Shown in pieces: positions 16,234-23,923 of a stretch of 64,000 nt of DNA. This DNA is from Pseudomonas nitroreducens NBRC 12694. Its GTDB lineage: Bacteria; Pseudomonadota; Gammaproteobacteria; Pseudomonadales; Pseudomonadaceae. Both the position numbers and the translations under genes were made by a program. Position 1 is the first letter of the stretch; every line of letters starts with the position of its first letter. The stretch is from the NCBI RefSeq assembly GCF_002091755.1, contig NZ_BDAI01000002.1, positions 310,001-374,000 of the forward strand, in the 5' to 3' direction. The notes under the pieces are model-generated. The model saw only the letters and a list, made by a program, of their open reading frames with translations. It was not told the origin of the DNA and did not search any database.

Positions 16234-17592
16234 ATGAACAACAAGCAATGGTTGCAGGCGGGTTGCCTGACGCTGAGCCTGCTCGCCGGGCAGGTCATGG
16301 CCGCGGTCGGCGCCGACCAGGCCGCGCGCCTGGGCAATGAACTGACGCCTGTGGGTGCTGAAACAGCGGGCAACGCCGATGGCAGCATTCCAGCCTGGAC
16401 CGGTGGCCTGGCGCCCAATGCCGGCAAGGCCGACGCTGGCGGCTTCCTCGCCGATCCGTATGCGGCCGACAAGCCGCTGTTCACCATCACCGCGCAGAAT
16501 GCCAGCCAGTATCAGGACAAACTCACGCCCGGCCAACTGGCCATGTTCCAGCGTTTCCCGCAGACCTATCGCATCCCGGTCTACCCCAGCCACCGCAGCG
16601 CGAGCTACCCGCAGGCGGTGATCGATGCGGCGAAGAAGAACGCCACCGCCACCTCGCTGGCCGAAGGCGGCAACGGCCTGACCAACTTCCAGATGACCGT
16701 CCCGTTCCCTATTCCGCAGAGCGGCCTGGAAGTCATCTGGAACCACGTTACCCGCTACCGCGGCAATGCGATGCTGCGCACCACCGCGCAGATGAACCCG
16801 CAGACCAACGGTGACTACACCATCAGCTACATGAAGGAGCAGTTCGCCTTCCCGTTCGGGCTCAAGGACTACGACCCGGCGAAGATGAACAACATCCTCT
16901 ACTACTTCCGCCAGGAAATCCTCTCGCCGCCGCGCCGCGCCGGCAGCGTGATGCTGGTGCTGGAGACCATCGATCAGGTCAAGGAACCGCGCATGGCGTG
17001 GATGTACAACGCCGGCCAGCGCCGCGTGCGCCGCGCCCCGCAAGTGGGCTACGACAGCCCCGGCGCGGAAGGCATGCGCACCTACGACGACTTCGACATG
17101 TTCAACGGCGCGCCGGATCGCTACGACTGGAAACTGGTGGGCAAGAAGGAGCTGTATATCCCCTACAACAGTTTCGCGCTCGACTCGCCGACGCTGAAGT
17201 ACGAGGACATCGTCAAGCCCGGCCACCTCAACCCGGACCACACCCGCTACGAGCTGCATCGCGTGTGGCATGTGGTAGCGACCCTTAAGCCGGGCCAGCG
17301 CCATATCTACAGCAAGCGCGACCTGTACATCGACGAAGACAGCTGGCAGATCGCCGAGGCCGACGCCTACGACGGTCGCGGCAGCCTCTGGCGTGTGTCC
17401 GAGGGCCATGCGCGGCCGTTCTATGACCAGCAGTTCACCTGGCTGACGGCGGAGACCCACTATGACGTACTGTCCGGCCGCTATACGGTGTCCGGCCTGC
17501 GCAACGAGGAGAAGAGCAGCTACGACTTCGCGGTGAAGTCCAGCAGCAACGACTTCACCCCCAATGCCTTGCGCGCCACCGGCATCCGCTGA
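16234..17592 (+). CDS. DUF1329 periplasmic protein, copy 1
   Basis: 452-aa exported protein of the DUF1329 (LolA/LolB-like fold) family. The signal peptide is MNNKQWLQAGCLTLSLLAGQ..., cut near VMA. Then follow AARLGNELTPVGAE, DGSIPAWTGGL (family hallmark), KPGQRHIYSKRDLYIDEDSW and a C-terminus ending NALRATGIR. It probably binds a hydrophobic molecule in the periplasm as partner of the DUF1302 barrel encoded 26 bp upstream. AGAGGT lies before ATG 16234. A rho-independent terminator follows at 17637. The paralogue at 55501-56868 shares the same blocks. Confidence 0.9.
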   Translation: MNNKQWLQAGCLTLSLLAGQVMAAVGADQAARLGNELTPVGAETAGNADGSIPAWTGGLAPNAGKADAGGFLADPYAADKPLFTITAQNASQYQDKLTPGQLAMFQRFPQTYRIPVYPSHRSASYPQAVIDAAKKNATATSLAEGGNGLTNFQMTVPFPIPQSGLEVIWNHVTRYRGNAMLRTTAQMNPQTNGDYTISYMKEQFAFPFGLKDYDPAKMNNILYYFRQEILSPPRRAGSVMLVLETIDQVKEPRMAWMYNAGQRRVRRAPQVGYDSPGAEGMRTYDDFDMFNGAPDRYDWKLVGKKELYIPYNSFALDSPTLKYEDIVKPGHLNPDHTRYELHRVWHVVATLKPGQRHIYSKRDLYIDEDSWQIAEADAYDGRGSLWRVSEGHARPFYDQQFTWLTAETHYDVLSGRYTVSGLRNEEKSSYDFAVKSSSNDFTPNALRATGIR

Positions 17593-17636
17593 CGGCGGGC
17601 TCTACTGGCGCTCACCGGCGCTCCTTGTGTTGACTC

Positions 17637-17659
17637 AGCGGCCTTCGGGCCGCTTTTTT
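17637..17659 (+). terminator. Rho-independent terminator after DUF1302/DUF1329 copy 1
   Basis: AGCGGCC-TTCG-GGCCGCT followed by TTTTT: a 7-bp perfect stem with a TTCG tetraloop and a T-run, 44 bp beyond the DUF1329 stop. Confidence 0.9.
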
Positions 17660-17685
17660 CGTTCGCCATAACCCTGGACAGGATC

Positions 17686-17761
17686 GTAGGGCGAATAACC
17701 TGGAACAGGTTATCCGCCGCTCCTGAATGGCGGATAACGCTGGCGCGTCATGCGCCCTGCG
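17686..17761. repeat. Palindromic intergenic repeat, family A, second copy
   Basis: GTAGGGCGAATAACC...GGTTATCCGCC followed by GGCGGATAACGC...ATGCGCCCTGCG. Same layout as the copy at 8191-8278: two facing arms, each a smaller palindrome. Confidence 0.8.
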
Positions 17762-17781
17762 AACTGACCCCTGCGCAATTT

Positions 17782-17862
17782 GTAGGATGGGTGGAGCGCA
17801 GCGATACCCATGCTGTCGTTGTACGGGATCGATGGGTATCGCTACTCTCCACGCCATCCTAC
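17782..17862. repeat. Palindromic intergenic repeat, family C
   Basis: GTAGGATGGGTGGAGCGCAG at 17782 faces CTCTCCACGCCATCCTAC ending at 17862, with inner arms GCGATACCCAT and ATGGGTATCGC. A long imperfect hairpin of about 80 nt; this type is common between Pseudomonas genes. Only one copy was seen in this window. Confidence 0.8.
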
Positions 17863-17979
17863 GAAAGGCACGCTGCGCGACCCGCCGGTCCGGCGCCGTT
17901 TACCAACCGTTACTCACGCCGGCCTCGATTTTGCTTTATGTTCCGACCTGTTACCGATCTCCGAGCCGTCGCCCACGCC

Positions 17980-18885
17980 ATGAAGTTGCATCAACTCCGC
18001 GCCATCGTCGCCATCTGCGAGAGCGGCAGCATCCAGGAGGCTTCGCGCCTGCTGCATATCTCACAGCCCGCCCTGTCCAAGAGCATCAAGGAGCTGGAGG
18101 CCGAGCTGGGCGTGCCGCTGCTGGTGCGTTCCAATCGCGGCATTACCGCCACCGAATACGGCGAGCGCCTGGTGCGCCGGGCGCGCCTGGTGGTGGAGGA
18201 AGTGCGCCGCGCGCGGGATGAAATCGAGACGCTCAAGGGCGCGATGGACGGCCGCGTGGCCATCGGGGTGTCGCCGGTGACCCCCAGCCAGCAGTTCGCC
18301 AGTTGCCTGCTGCGTTACCGCAAGCGCTACCCCAAGGTGCAGTTGCAGATCAGCGAACTTCGTCCGGCCAAACTGCTCGAAGGCCTGCGCGAAGGTCAGC
18401 TGGATCTTGTGCTCACCTCGCAGCCGGCCTCGCGCAATGTCGATGGTTTCCACTGGCAGGAGCTCTACGCCCAGCCCACTACGTTGGCAGTTCGCAAGGG
18501 ACATCGACTGCGCAGCGCCCGCTCGCTGCACGAACTGCTCGACGAGGAATGGCTGGTGCCCGACTCGCTGGATGTCTCCCTCGCCGGGCAGATGTTCGAG
18601 CAGTACCAGGTGCGTTATCCGGAGCGTGTCATCGAGTGCGCCTCGGTGGTGCTCTACGCGGAGCTGGCGGCCAATACGGATGCGGTGAGCTTCTGGTCGC
18701 GGAGGGTGTTCGACCTGCCCATCGTGTCCAGCACCCTGGAGGCGCTGGACATCGCCGAGACCGTGCCGGGCACCGACATCTCCCTGGTCTGCCGGCCGCC
18801 GGAGCTGATGACCCGCGAGGCGCAGACTCTGGTGGACGAGCTGGTCTACGCCTTCAAGGGCCCGCACCTGCGCAAGGCCGACTGA
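17980..18885 (+). CDS. LysR-family transcriptional regulator
   Basis: 301-aa LysR regulator. The N-terminal HTH is MKLHQLRAIVAICESGSIQE followed by ASRLLHISQPALSKSIKELE and LGVPLLVRSNRGITAT. The effector domain begins near GRVAIGVSPVTPSQ, and PTTLAVRKGHRL marks its second half. ATG 17980 is chosen because it places the HTH at the very start; an in-frame ATG at 17938 is possible. It is co-directional with, and 120 bp upstream of, the amidohydrolase/MFS operon, which it probably controls. Confidence 0.9.
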   Translation: MKLHQLRAIVAICESGSIQEASRLLHISQPALSKSIKELEAELGVPLLVRSNRGITATEYGERLVRRARLVVEEVRRARDEIETLKGAMDGRVAIGVSPVTPSQQFASCLLRYRKRYPKVQLQISELRPAKLLEGLREGQLDLVLTSQPASRNVDGFHWQELYAQPTTLAVRKGHRLRSARSLHELLDEEWLVPDSLDVSLAGQMFEQYQVRYPERVIECASVVLYAELAANTDAVSFWSRRVFDLPIVSSTLEALDIAETVPGTDISLVCRPPELMTREAQTLVDELVYAFKGPHLRKAD

Positions 18886-19005
18886 TTCTGGCTCGAAAAC
18901 GGCTGTCGATAACCAGCCTCGATAAGCATGCGTGAAGGTCATTATTCAGCATCGCGCGCGTGGGGCATCCTGCCGGCCACATCAGAACAATGAGCAGGAT
19001 GCGGC

Positions 19006-20199
19006 ATGAGTCAGCACCCCACGATAGAACGACTTGCGGCAAGCACCGAGGACTTCGCGCGGATTCGCCGGGACCTCCACCAGCATCCCGAACTGGGCTT
19101 CGAGGAGGCGCGCACCAGCGCCATCGTCGCCGGCTACCTGCGCGAATGGGGCTATGAAGTCCATGAGGGCATCGGTGGTACCGGCGTTGTCGGCGTACTG
19201 CGCCAGGGCAACAGCGCGCGCAGCATCGGCATTCGCGCCGACATGGATGCATTGCCCATCGACGAGGCCAGCGGTGTCCCCTACGCCAGCCAGCACGCCG
19301 GGCGCATGCACGCGTGCGGCCACGACGGCCATACCGCCATCCTGCTCTGTGCCGCACGCGACCTGGCCGCGCAGCGCCACTTCGACGGTACCCTCAACCT
19401 GATCTTCCAGCCCGCCGAGGAAACCCTCGGCGGCGCCGTGGCGATGATGGACGATGGCCTGTTCGAGCGCTTCCCCTGCGATGGGGTGTACGCGCTGCAC
19501 AATGCGCCGGGCCTGCCGGTCGGTTGCTTCCTGACCCGCGAGGGCGCGCTGACGGCATCCTCCGACCGCGTGTCGATCCGCCTGACCGGTGTCGGCGGTC
19601 ATGGCGCCATGCCGCACCTGACCAAGGACCCGATTGTCGCCGCCGCCGAACTGGTACTGGCACTGCAAAGTATCGTCGCGCGCAATGTGCCGTCCACCGA
19701 AGTGGGCGTGGTGACGGTCGGCATGCTCAAGGCAGGGGAGGCGGCCAACGTCATTCCCGACCATGCCGACCTGCGCCTGAGCGTACGCGCTACCAGACCC
19801 GACGTGCGCGAGCTGCTCAAGCGGCGCATCGGCGAGATCACCCGTGGCGTTGCCGCGGTGCACGGCATGGAGCTGCAGTACGAATACGAGGAGCTGGTGC
19901 CGGTGCTGGTCAATACGCCGGAAGAAACCCGCCTCGCCCGCGAGGTACTGACCGAGCTGGTCGGTCCGCAGCGCCTCCTGTCCGAGATCCCTTCGGGCTT
20001 CCTCGGCAGCGAGGATTTCGCCTGGATGCTCGAGCGCCGCCCCGGCTGCTACATCGCCCTGGGCAACGGCAACAGCGGCCCCAGCGGCTGCATGGTCCAC
20101 AATCCAGGCTATGACTTCAACGACGCCGCCATCCCCTTCGGCGCTGCCCTCTGGGTGCGACTGGTGGAAACCTTCCTGGGCACGGGGGCCAGAGCATGA
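19006..20199 (+). CDS. M20-family amidohydrolase (hippurate hydrolase / N-acyl-L-amino acid type)
   Basis: 397-aa metallohydrolase of the M20D group, which cleaves N-acyl amino acids such as hippurate or N-acetyl amino acids, or IAA conjugates. Metal-binding blocks: MHACGHDGHTAILL, FQPAEETLGGA, YALHNAPGLPVG, GGHGAMPHLTKDP and FGSEDFAWML replaced here by LGSEDFAWML. No signal peptide, so cytoplasmic. The stop overlaps the MFS start by 4 bp (ATGA), so uptake and hydrolysis are coupled. The exact acyl group is unknown. Confidence 0.9.
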   Translation: MSQHPTIERLAASTEDFARIRRDLHQHPELGFEEARTSAIVAGYLREWGYEVHEGIGGTGVVGVLRQGNSARSIGIRADMDALPIDEASGVPYASQHAGRMHACGHDGHTAILLCAARDLAAQRHFDGTLNLIFQPAEETLGGAVAMMDDGLFERFPCDGVYALHNAPGLPVGCFLTREGALTASSDRVSIRLTGVGGHGAMPHLTKDPIVAAAELVLALQSIVARNVPSTEVGVVTVGMLKAGEAANVIPDHADLRLSVRATRPDVRELLKRRIGEITRGVAAVHGMELQYEYEELVPVLVNTPEETRLAREVLTELVGPQRLLSEIPSGFLGSEDFAWMLERRPGCYIALGNGNSGPSGCMVHNPGYDFNDAAIPFGAALWVRLVETFLGTGARA

Positions 20200-21470
20200 A
20201 TCGACGTAATGGGGTACTCATTCTGTTGATGCTGGTGATGGTCATCAGCGTGCTGGACAAGACCATATTCGCCTTCGCCGGCGCACAGATCATCGACGAA
20301 CTGAAGCTCTCGCCGACAGAGTTCGGCTTTGTCGGCAGCGCGTTCTTCTTCCTCTATTCGATCTCCGGTGTGCTGGTGGGCTTCCTCGCCAACCGCTTCC
20401 CGACGCGCTGGATTCTCGCCGGCATGTCCGTGGTGTGGATGGCCTCGCAACTGGTCGTGGCGCTGTCCAGCGGCTTTGCCGCGCTGGTCGCCGGGCGCCT
20501 GTTGCTGGGCGCCGGCACCGGCCCGGGCACGGCGGTGACCCAGCATGCCTGCTTCAAGTGGTTCGGGCCGAAAGAGCGTGTATTGCCCTCGGCGCTGATC
20601 CAGGTGTCGATCATGCTGGGCGCCGTGCTCGGCGCGTTGAGCCTGCCGCTGGCGATCCAGCATTTCGGCTGGCGCACCGCGTACTTCCTGTTGGCGTTGC
20701 TCGGGCTGGTCTGGCTGGTCGTCTGGCTGATCTTCGGCCGGGAAGGGCAGCAGACCGAGCAAGAGGGGCCGGGCGCGTCGCTGCGTCTGCCGTACAGTCG
20801 CCTGTTACTGAACCGCAGCTTCCTCTGGATCACCCTGATGGGCTTCCTCAGCTATTTGCCCACCGCACTGGTGTACAGCTGGGTGCCGGTCTATCTGCAG
20901 AAGGGCCAGGGCATGACGCCGATGCAGTCGGGCTACACAGTGATGGTGGTGACGGTCGGGGTGATACTTGCCAACCTGCTGCTCTCGACGCTGTCGCAGC
21001 GGGCCATGCAGCGCGGCACCTCGGTGCAGCGCGCCATGGTGCTGCCGCCGATGGCCTTTGCGGCGGTCGCCGGCATCGCCTTCTGCGCGCTGACCCTGCT
21101 GCATGGCGATCGTCTGGCGATCCTGGTGCTCTATGCACTGGGCGCCATCCTGGTGAACGTCCTGCCGACCTTCTGCAACACCCTGGTCGCCTATATCGCC
21201 CCGAGCTCACAGCGAGGTTCGATGCTGGCGATCCATATCGGCGGCATGACCAGCGCCGGCATGCTCGCGCCATGGATAGTCGGCCAACTGGTCGAGCTGC
21301 GCGGTGGTGACATTGCCCATGGCTTCGAGACGGCGCTCGGCCTGTTCGGCGTGCTCACCGTCGTCTGCGCCATCCTCGGCTGCCGGATCATCGCTCCCGA
21401 GCGCACTCGCCAGTCCCTGCAGGGCGGGCACAGCGAAGCGCCGCTCCCCGGTGCTGTCGGCCACGCCTGA
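20196..21470 (+). CDS. MFS transporter (anion:cation symporter-like)
   Basis: 424-aa integral membrane protein with about 12 predicted helices, e.g. GVLILLMLVMVISVLDKTIF at the start, FVGSAFFFLYSISGVLVGFL with the following RFPTRW loop, and LVWLVVWLIFGREG before the central cytoplasmic loop. The pattern fits the ACS/phthalate-permease group of the major facilitator superfamily, which takes up organic acids with protons. Translationally coupled to the M20 hydrolase, so its cargo is likely the N-acyl amino acid hydrolysed by it. Confidence 0.9.
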   Translation: MNRRNGVLILLMLVMVISVLDKTIFAFAGAQIIDELKLSPTEFGFVGSAFFFLYSISGVLVGFLANRFPTRWILAGMSVVWMASQLVVALSSGFAALVAGRLLLGAGTGPGTAVTQHACFKWFGPKERVLPSALIQVSIMLGAVLGALSLPLAIQHFGWRTAYFLLALLGLVWLVVWLIFGREGQQTEQEGPGASLRLPYSRLLLNRSFLWITLMGFLSYLPTALVYSWVPVYLQKGQGMTPMQSGYTVMVVTVGVILANLLLSTLSQRAMQRGTSVQRAMVLPPMAFAAVAGIAFCALTLLHGDRLAILVLYALGAILVNVLPTFCNTLVAYIAPSSQRGSMLAIHIGGMTSAGMLAPWIVGQLVELRGGDIAHGFETALGLFGVLTVVCAILGCRIIAPERTRQSLQGGHSEAPLPGAVGHA

Positions 21471-21481
21471 TCTCTTTCAAA

Positions 21482-21500
21482 GGGCCCGCATGTCGGGCCC
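21482..21500 (+). terminator. Short GC inverted repeat after the MFS gene
   Basis: GGGCCCG-CATGT-CGGGCCC, a 7-bp perfect stem 11 nt past the MFS stop, followed by ATATTCC and not by a T-run. It may be a weak terminator before the DUF2817 gene. Confidence 0.4.
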
Positions 21501-21536
21501 ATATTCCTGACTCGAATCCAATCATCCGGAGTGGTG

Positions 21537-22646
21537 ATGAAGCCGTCTGCCTGTTTTTCCCAGAGCTACGCCGAGGCGCGTGGCAAGTTTCTCGCCGCCT
21601 GCCTGTCCGCCGGCCTAGTCGTCGAGTCCCACCGCCACCCATTGCCAGGCCGAGATGGCGAACCGCTGGCGCTGGATGTGGCTCGCGGCGGCCCAAGCGA
21701 TGCGCAGAACCTGCTGATCATCAGCAGCGGCTGCCATGGGGTGGAAGGCTTCTGCGGCTCGGCGGTGCAGGTCGCGCTGCTCAACGACCCCGATTGGCTT
21801 GAGCTATGCGCCAAGGCCGATTGCGCGGTGCTTTACCTGCATGCCGCGAACCCCTATGGATTTTCCTGGTGGCGGCGTTGGACCCACGAGAACGTCGACC
21901 TGAATCGCAACTTCATCGACTTCTCCCAACCGCGCCAGCGCAACCAGGCCTACGCAACATTGGACCCCATCCTGATACCGCGCCGCTGGCCATCTTTCGC
22001 CAGCCACCTGCGCCTGCTGCGCTACGCCATGCGCCATGGGCGCAAGCGATTGCAGGCGGCCATTTCCAGCGGCCAGGACAGCCACCCCAACGGCCTGTTC
22101 TATATCGGCGCCAAACCGACCTGGAGCAACCAGGCGGTGCGCCAGGTGCTGCGCCAGCATGCACGTCAGTGTGCTCGCCTGGGTTGGATCGACGTGCACA
22201 CCGGCTTGGGCCCTAAGGGGCATGGCGAGCGTATCTACGTGGGGAGTGACGACCCGCGAACGCTGGCGCGCACGCGTCGCTGGTGGGGAGCCGAGGTGAC
22301 TTCTGCGAGGGAAGGAGGATCGGTGTCGGTGCAGTTGCAGGGGCAGATGATCCTGGCCGCCGCCAGCGAGTGTCCGCAGGCCGAGCTGACCGCCATCGCC
22401 CTGGAGTACGGCACGCTGCCAGGGCTCAAGGTCCTCAAGGCGCTGCGCGCCGACCAATGGCTGGCCAACAATCCCGGCGTGCCGGCAGACAAGGCCCGGC
22501 GTATCCATCGCCAACTGCGTGATGCCTTCTACGTCGACGAGGATGGCTGGAAGCGCCAAGTGCTGGAGCAGGCCGGCCAAGCGGCGCGGCAAGCCCTTGC
22601 CGGGCTGGGCGAGTCTCAGGCACTGCCGGCGCGCGCGTCGAGGTAG
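21537..22646 (+). CDS. DUF2817 protein (M14-like metallocarboxypeptidase fold)
   Basis: 369-aa protein of the DUF2817 family, related to zinc carboxypeptidases (M14). The zinc motif HxxE is in SSGCHGVEGFCGSA; the distal His is probably in WIDVHTGLGPKGHGER. ENVDLNRNFIDF is the substrate-binding NR block of M14 enzymes, and ALEYGTLP near residue 290 may hold the catalytic Glu. ATG 21537 is preferred over two in-frame GTG codons just before it, with CGGAG 5-6 nt upstream. Placed 66 bp after the MFS gene and co-directional, it may complete the LysR-controlled peptide/amide set, though the inverted repeat between them could separate transcripts. Confidence 0.82.
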   Translation: MKPSACFSQSYAEARGKFLAACLSAGLVVESHRHPLPGRDGEPLALDVARGGPSDAQNLLIISSGCHGVEGFCGSAVQVALLNDPDWLELCAKADCAVLYLHAANPYGFSWWRRWTHENVDLNRNFIDFSQPRQRNQAYATLDPILIPRRWPSFASHLRLLRYAMRHGRKRLQAAISSGQDSHPNGLFYIGAKPTWSNQAVRQVLRQHARQCARLGWIDVHTGLGPKGHGERIYVGSDDPRTLARTRRWWGAEVTSAREGGSVSVQLQGQMILAAASECPQAELTAIALEYGTLPGLKVLKALRADQWLANNPGVPADKARRIHRQLRDAFYVDEDGWKRQVLEQAGQAARQALAGLGESQALPARASR

Positions 22647-22790
22647 CAGACGGTGATGCACCGCGCCCCTTCGGGAGCGGAGCTGCCGGTCGGCCATGGG
22701 TTTTCCCTCGACGTCGAGACTAACGCCTCCAGCCACTACCGCTGCATGCGGGCAGGCCCAGTGGCTTGGGAAAACGCTGGGGGGATCGGA

Positions 22791-22970
22791 TCAGCGGCCG
22801 GGCAGCATCGGCGTCAGGTGCAGGATGTTCAGCAAGTGCGGAACGCGTAGCGGGTAGCAGGCCTGCAGGCGCACCCGCGCCTCGGAGAGGGTCATCTGAC
22901 GGGAGAACGAGCGCAGCACAGTCTTGCCCAGGCAGTGACCGTCCTGAAAATGCACGAGGAATTCATTCAT
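22791..22970 (-). CDS. Small hypothetical protein, 59 aa
   Basis: Open frame of 59 codons starting MNEFLVHFQDGHCLGKTVLR and ending NILHLTPMLPGR. It has no recognisable domain; the mix of LSEARVRLQACYP and LRVPHLLNILHL looks protein-like. No SD precedes this ATG, but it overlaps the stop of a 28-codon upstream frame by ATGA, and that upstream frame has a good SD, so coupled translation is plausible. A longer in-frame ATG at 23060 exists, with its AAAGG touching the start codon, which is poor. Function unknown. Confidence 0.5.
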   Translation of the reverse strand: MNEFLVHFQDGHCLGKTVLRSFSRQMTLSEARVRLQACYPLRVPHLLNILHLTPMLPGR

Positions 22971-23053
22971 GGCAAAGCGACAACGAGGAAACACGCACGA
23001 GGAGGCGCACAGGGCGCGAATAATAGCGGCTTCAGCGCGTTCATCGTTGCCAT
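22967..23053 (-). CDS. Possible 28-aa leader peptide coupled to the 59-aa protein
   Basis: ATG at 23053 with AAAGG 7 nt upstream opens a 28-codon frame (MATMNALKPLLFAPCAPPRA...), closing with CCATGA whose ATG starts the next small gene. The peptide is hydrophobic with Cys and Pro. The arrangement is that of a translational coupler or attenuation leader. Evidence is limited to SD and overlap. Confidence 0.35.
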   Translation of the reverse strand: MATMNALKPLLFAPCAPPRACFLVVALP

Positions 23054-23135
23054 AAATCATCCTTTGCAGGAACTGTCCGACGGAACGCTTTGTCCGCCAC
23101 CGGCCGAATCGACGACCGGAGGTGTCGGAAATGGC

Positions 23136-23582
23136 CTAGAGCCCGGAGGCATGCTCGTAAGAGTAGTCCAGGCGCAGAACGTTGTAGTCCAGGCGCATGC
23201 CGAAGGCGTGCATGAAGAAGGCCTCCAGCTGCAGCTCCAGCGAGCGCGAGGTCAGCGTGGCCAGGCGCGCGCCCTGGCGGCGCGTGCGGCGGTTCACGGC
23301 GGTGAATTCCTCGTGGACTATGCCCTGGGCGGCCGGGTCGGCAATCAGGCGATAGCAACTGTCCGGCAGGTCATCGCGCTGGGTGGCCGACAGGCTGAGC
23401 TCGGGGTGCCCTTCGGCATTGGTGATCAACTCCACGCAGCAGCGCAGACCTCGGTCGCGGGCGAAGCGCGAGGCCTCTTCGAAGGCCGGCAGGGCCTTCT
23501 GCAGGACCTGGATCTCGAAGGCGAGGAAGAATTGCTCGTCGAATTCAACGTCCTGGGTATCGCGGGGTGCCTGGTTCAACAT
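23136..23582 (-). CDS. Hypothetical protein, 148 aa
   Basis: Cytoplasmic-looking protein of unknown function. Start ATG 23582 is chosen because AGGAG lies 10 nt upstream; ATG 23612 and the frame to 23675 are alternatives. It opens MLNQAPRDTQDVEFDEQFF, has a helical stretch around QVLQKALPAFEEASRFARDR, and a C-terminal part with ELQLEAFFMHAFGMRLDY. No known motif was recognised. The two small frames at 22791-23053 lie 80-160 bp downstream on the same strand and may belong to the same transcript. Confidence 0.6.
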   Translation of the reverse strand: MLNQAPRDTQDVEFDEQFFLAFEIQVLQKALPAFEEASRFARDRGLRCCVELITNAEGHPELSLSATQRDDLPDSCYRLIADPAAQGIVHEEFTAVNRRTRRQGARLATLTSRSLELQLEAFFMHAFGMRLDYNVLRLDYSYEHASGL

Positions 23583-23923
23583 CGCCGGCATCTCCTGTGT
23601 CGATGAAGCCATGAAACGTCCGGAAGCGACCGTCGGGATCGCCGAAGTTTCGTCATCGCGGCATTGCGGATACAACGCACACAGTCAGTCGGCAATGCCA
23701 TTTGCCTGAACGAAAGGCCATCTCACTGAAGCCACGCAGGACTGTCAACGAGCATTTCCATATAAGGACGGCCCCTCGCAATAGCCAAGCGTTCACCTCG
23801 GAGAGGCGAGACCAGCCGGTGGCGCGATTGGCGTGGTCAACACGAGGTGTAATGAAGTCTTTACAGAGAATGGCCGCCCATCCTTGATTCGGATGGGCGG
23901 CCAGGACGGCTGTCTACTGCGCG
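23583..23923. other. 341-bp intergenic region with one strong hairpin
   Basis: No convincing gene. It holds the likely promoter of the 148-aa gene (not recognised) and, at its right end, the hairpin at 23871-23903 that follows the OmpA-like gene. Confidence 0.5.
23871..23903 (-). terminator. Terminator hairpin after the OmpA-like gene
   Basis: TGGCCGCCCATCC and GGATGGGCGGCCA (13-bp perfect stem, 7-nt loop) lie 21 nt past the stop of the minus-strand OmpA-like gene. The following minus-strand bases TTCTCTGT are only weakly T-rich. Confidence 0.7.

Larger units (their letters stand above)
17593..17979. other. 387-bp intergenic region holding a terminator and two different palindromic repeats
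   Basis: No gene seen. It contains the terminator at 17637-17659, a family A repeat at 17686-17761, a family C repeat at 17782-17862 and then about 115 bp leading to the LysR start, where a promoter is expected but not recognised. Confidence 0.7.

Noticed and set aside
17686..17862. CRISPR-like array
   Set aside because: The repeats are palindromic, of unlike families, without regular spacers and with no cas genes nearby.
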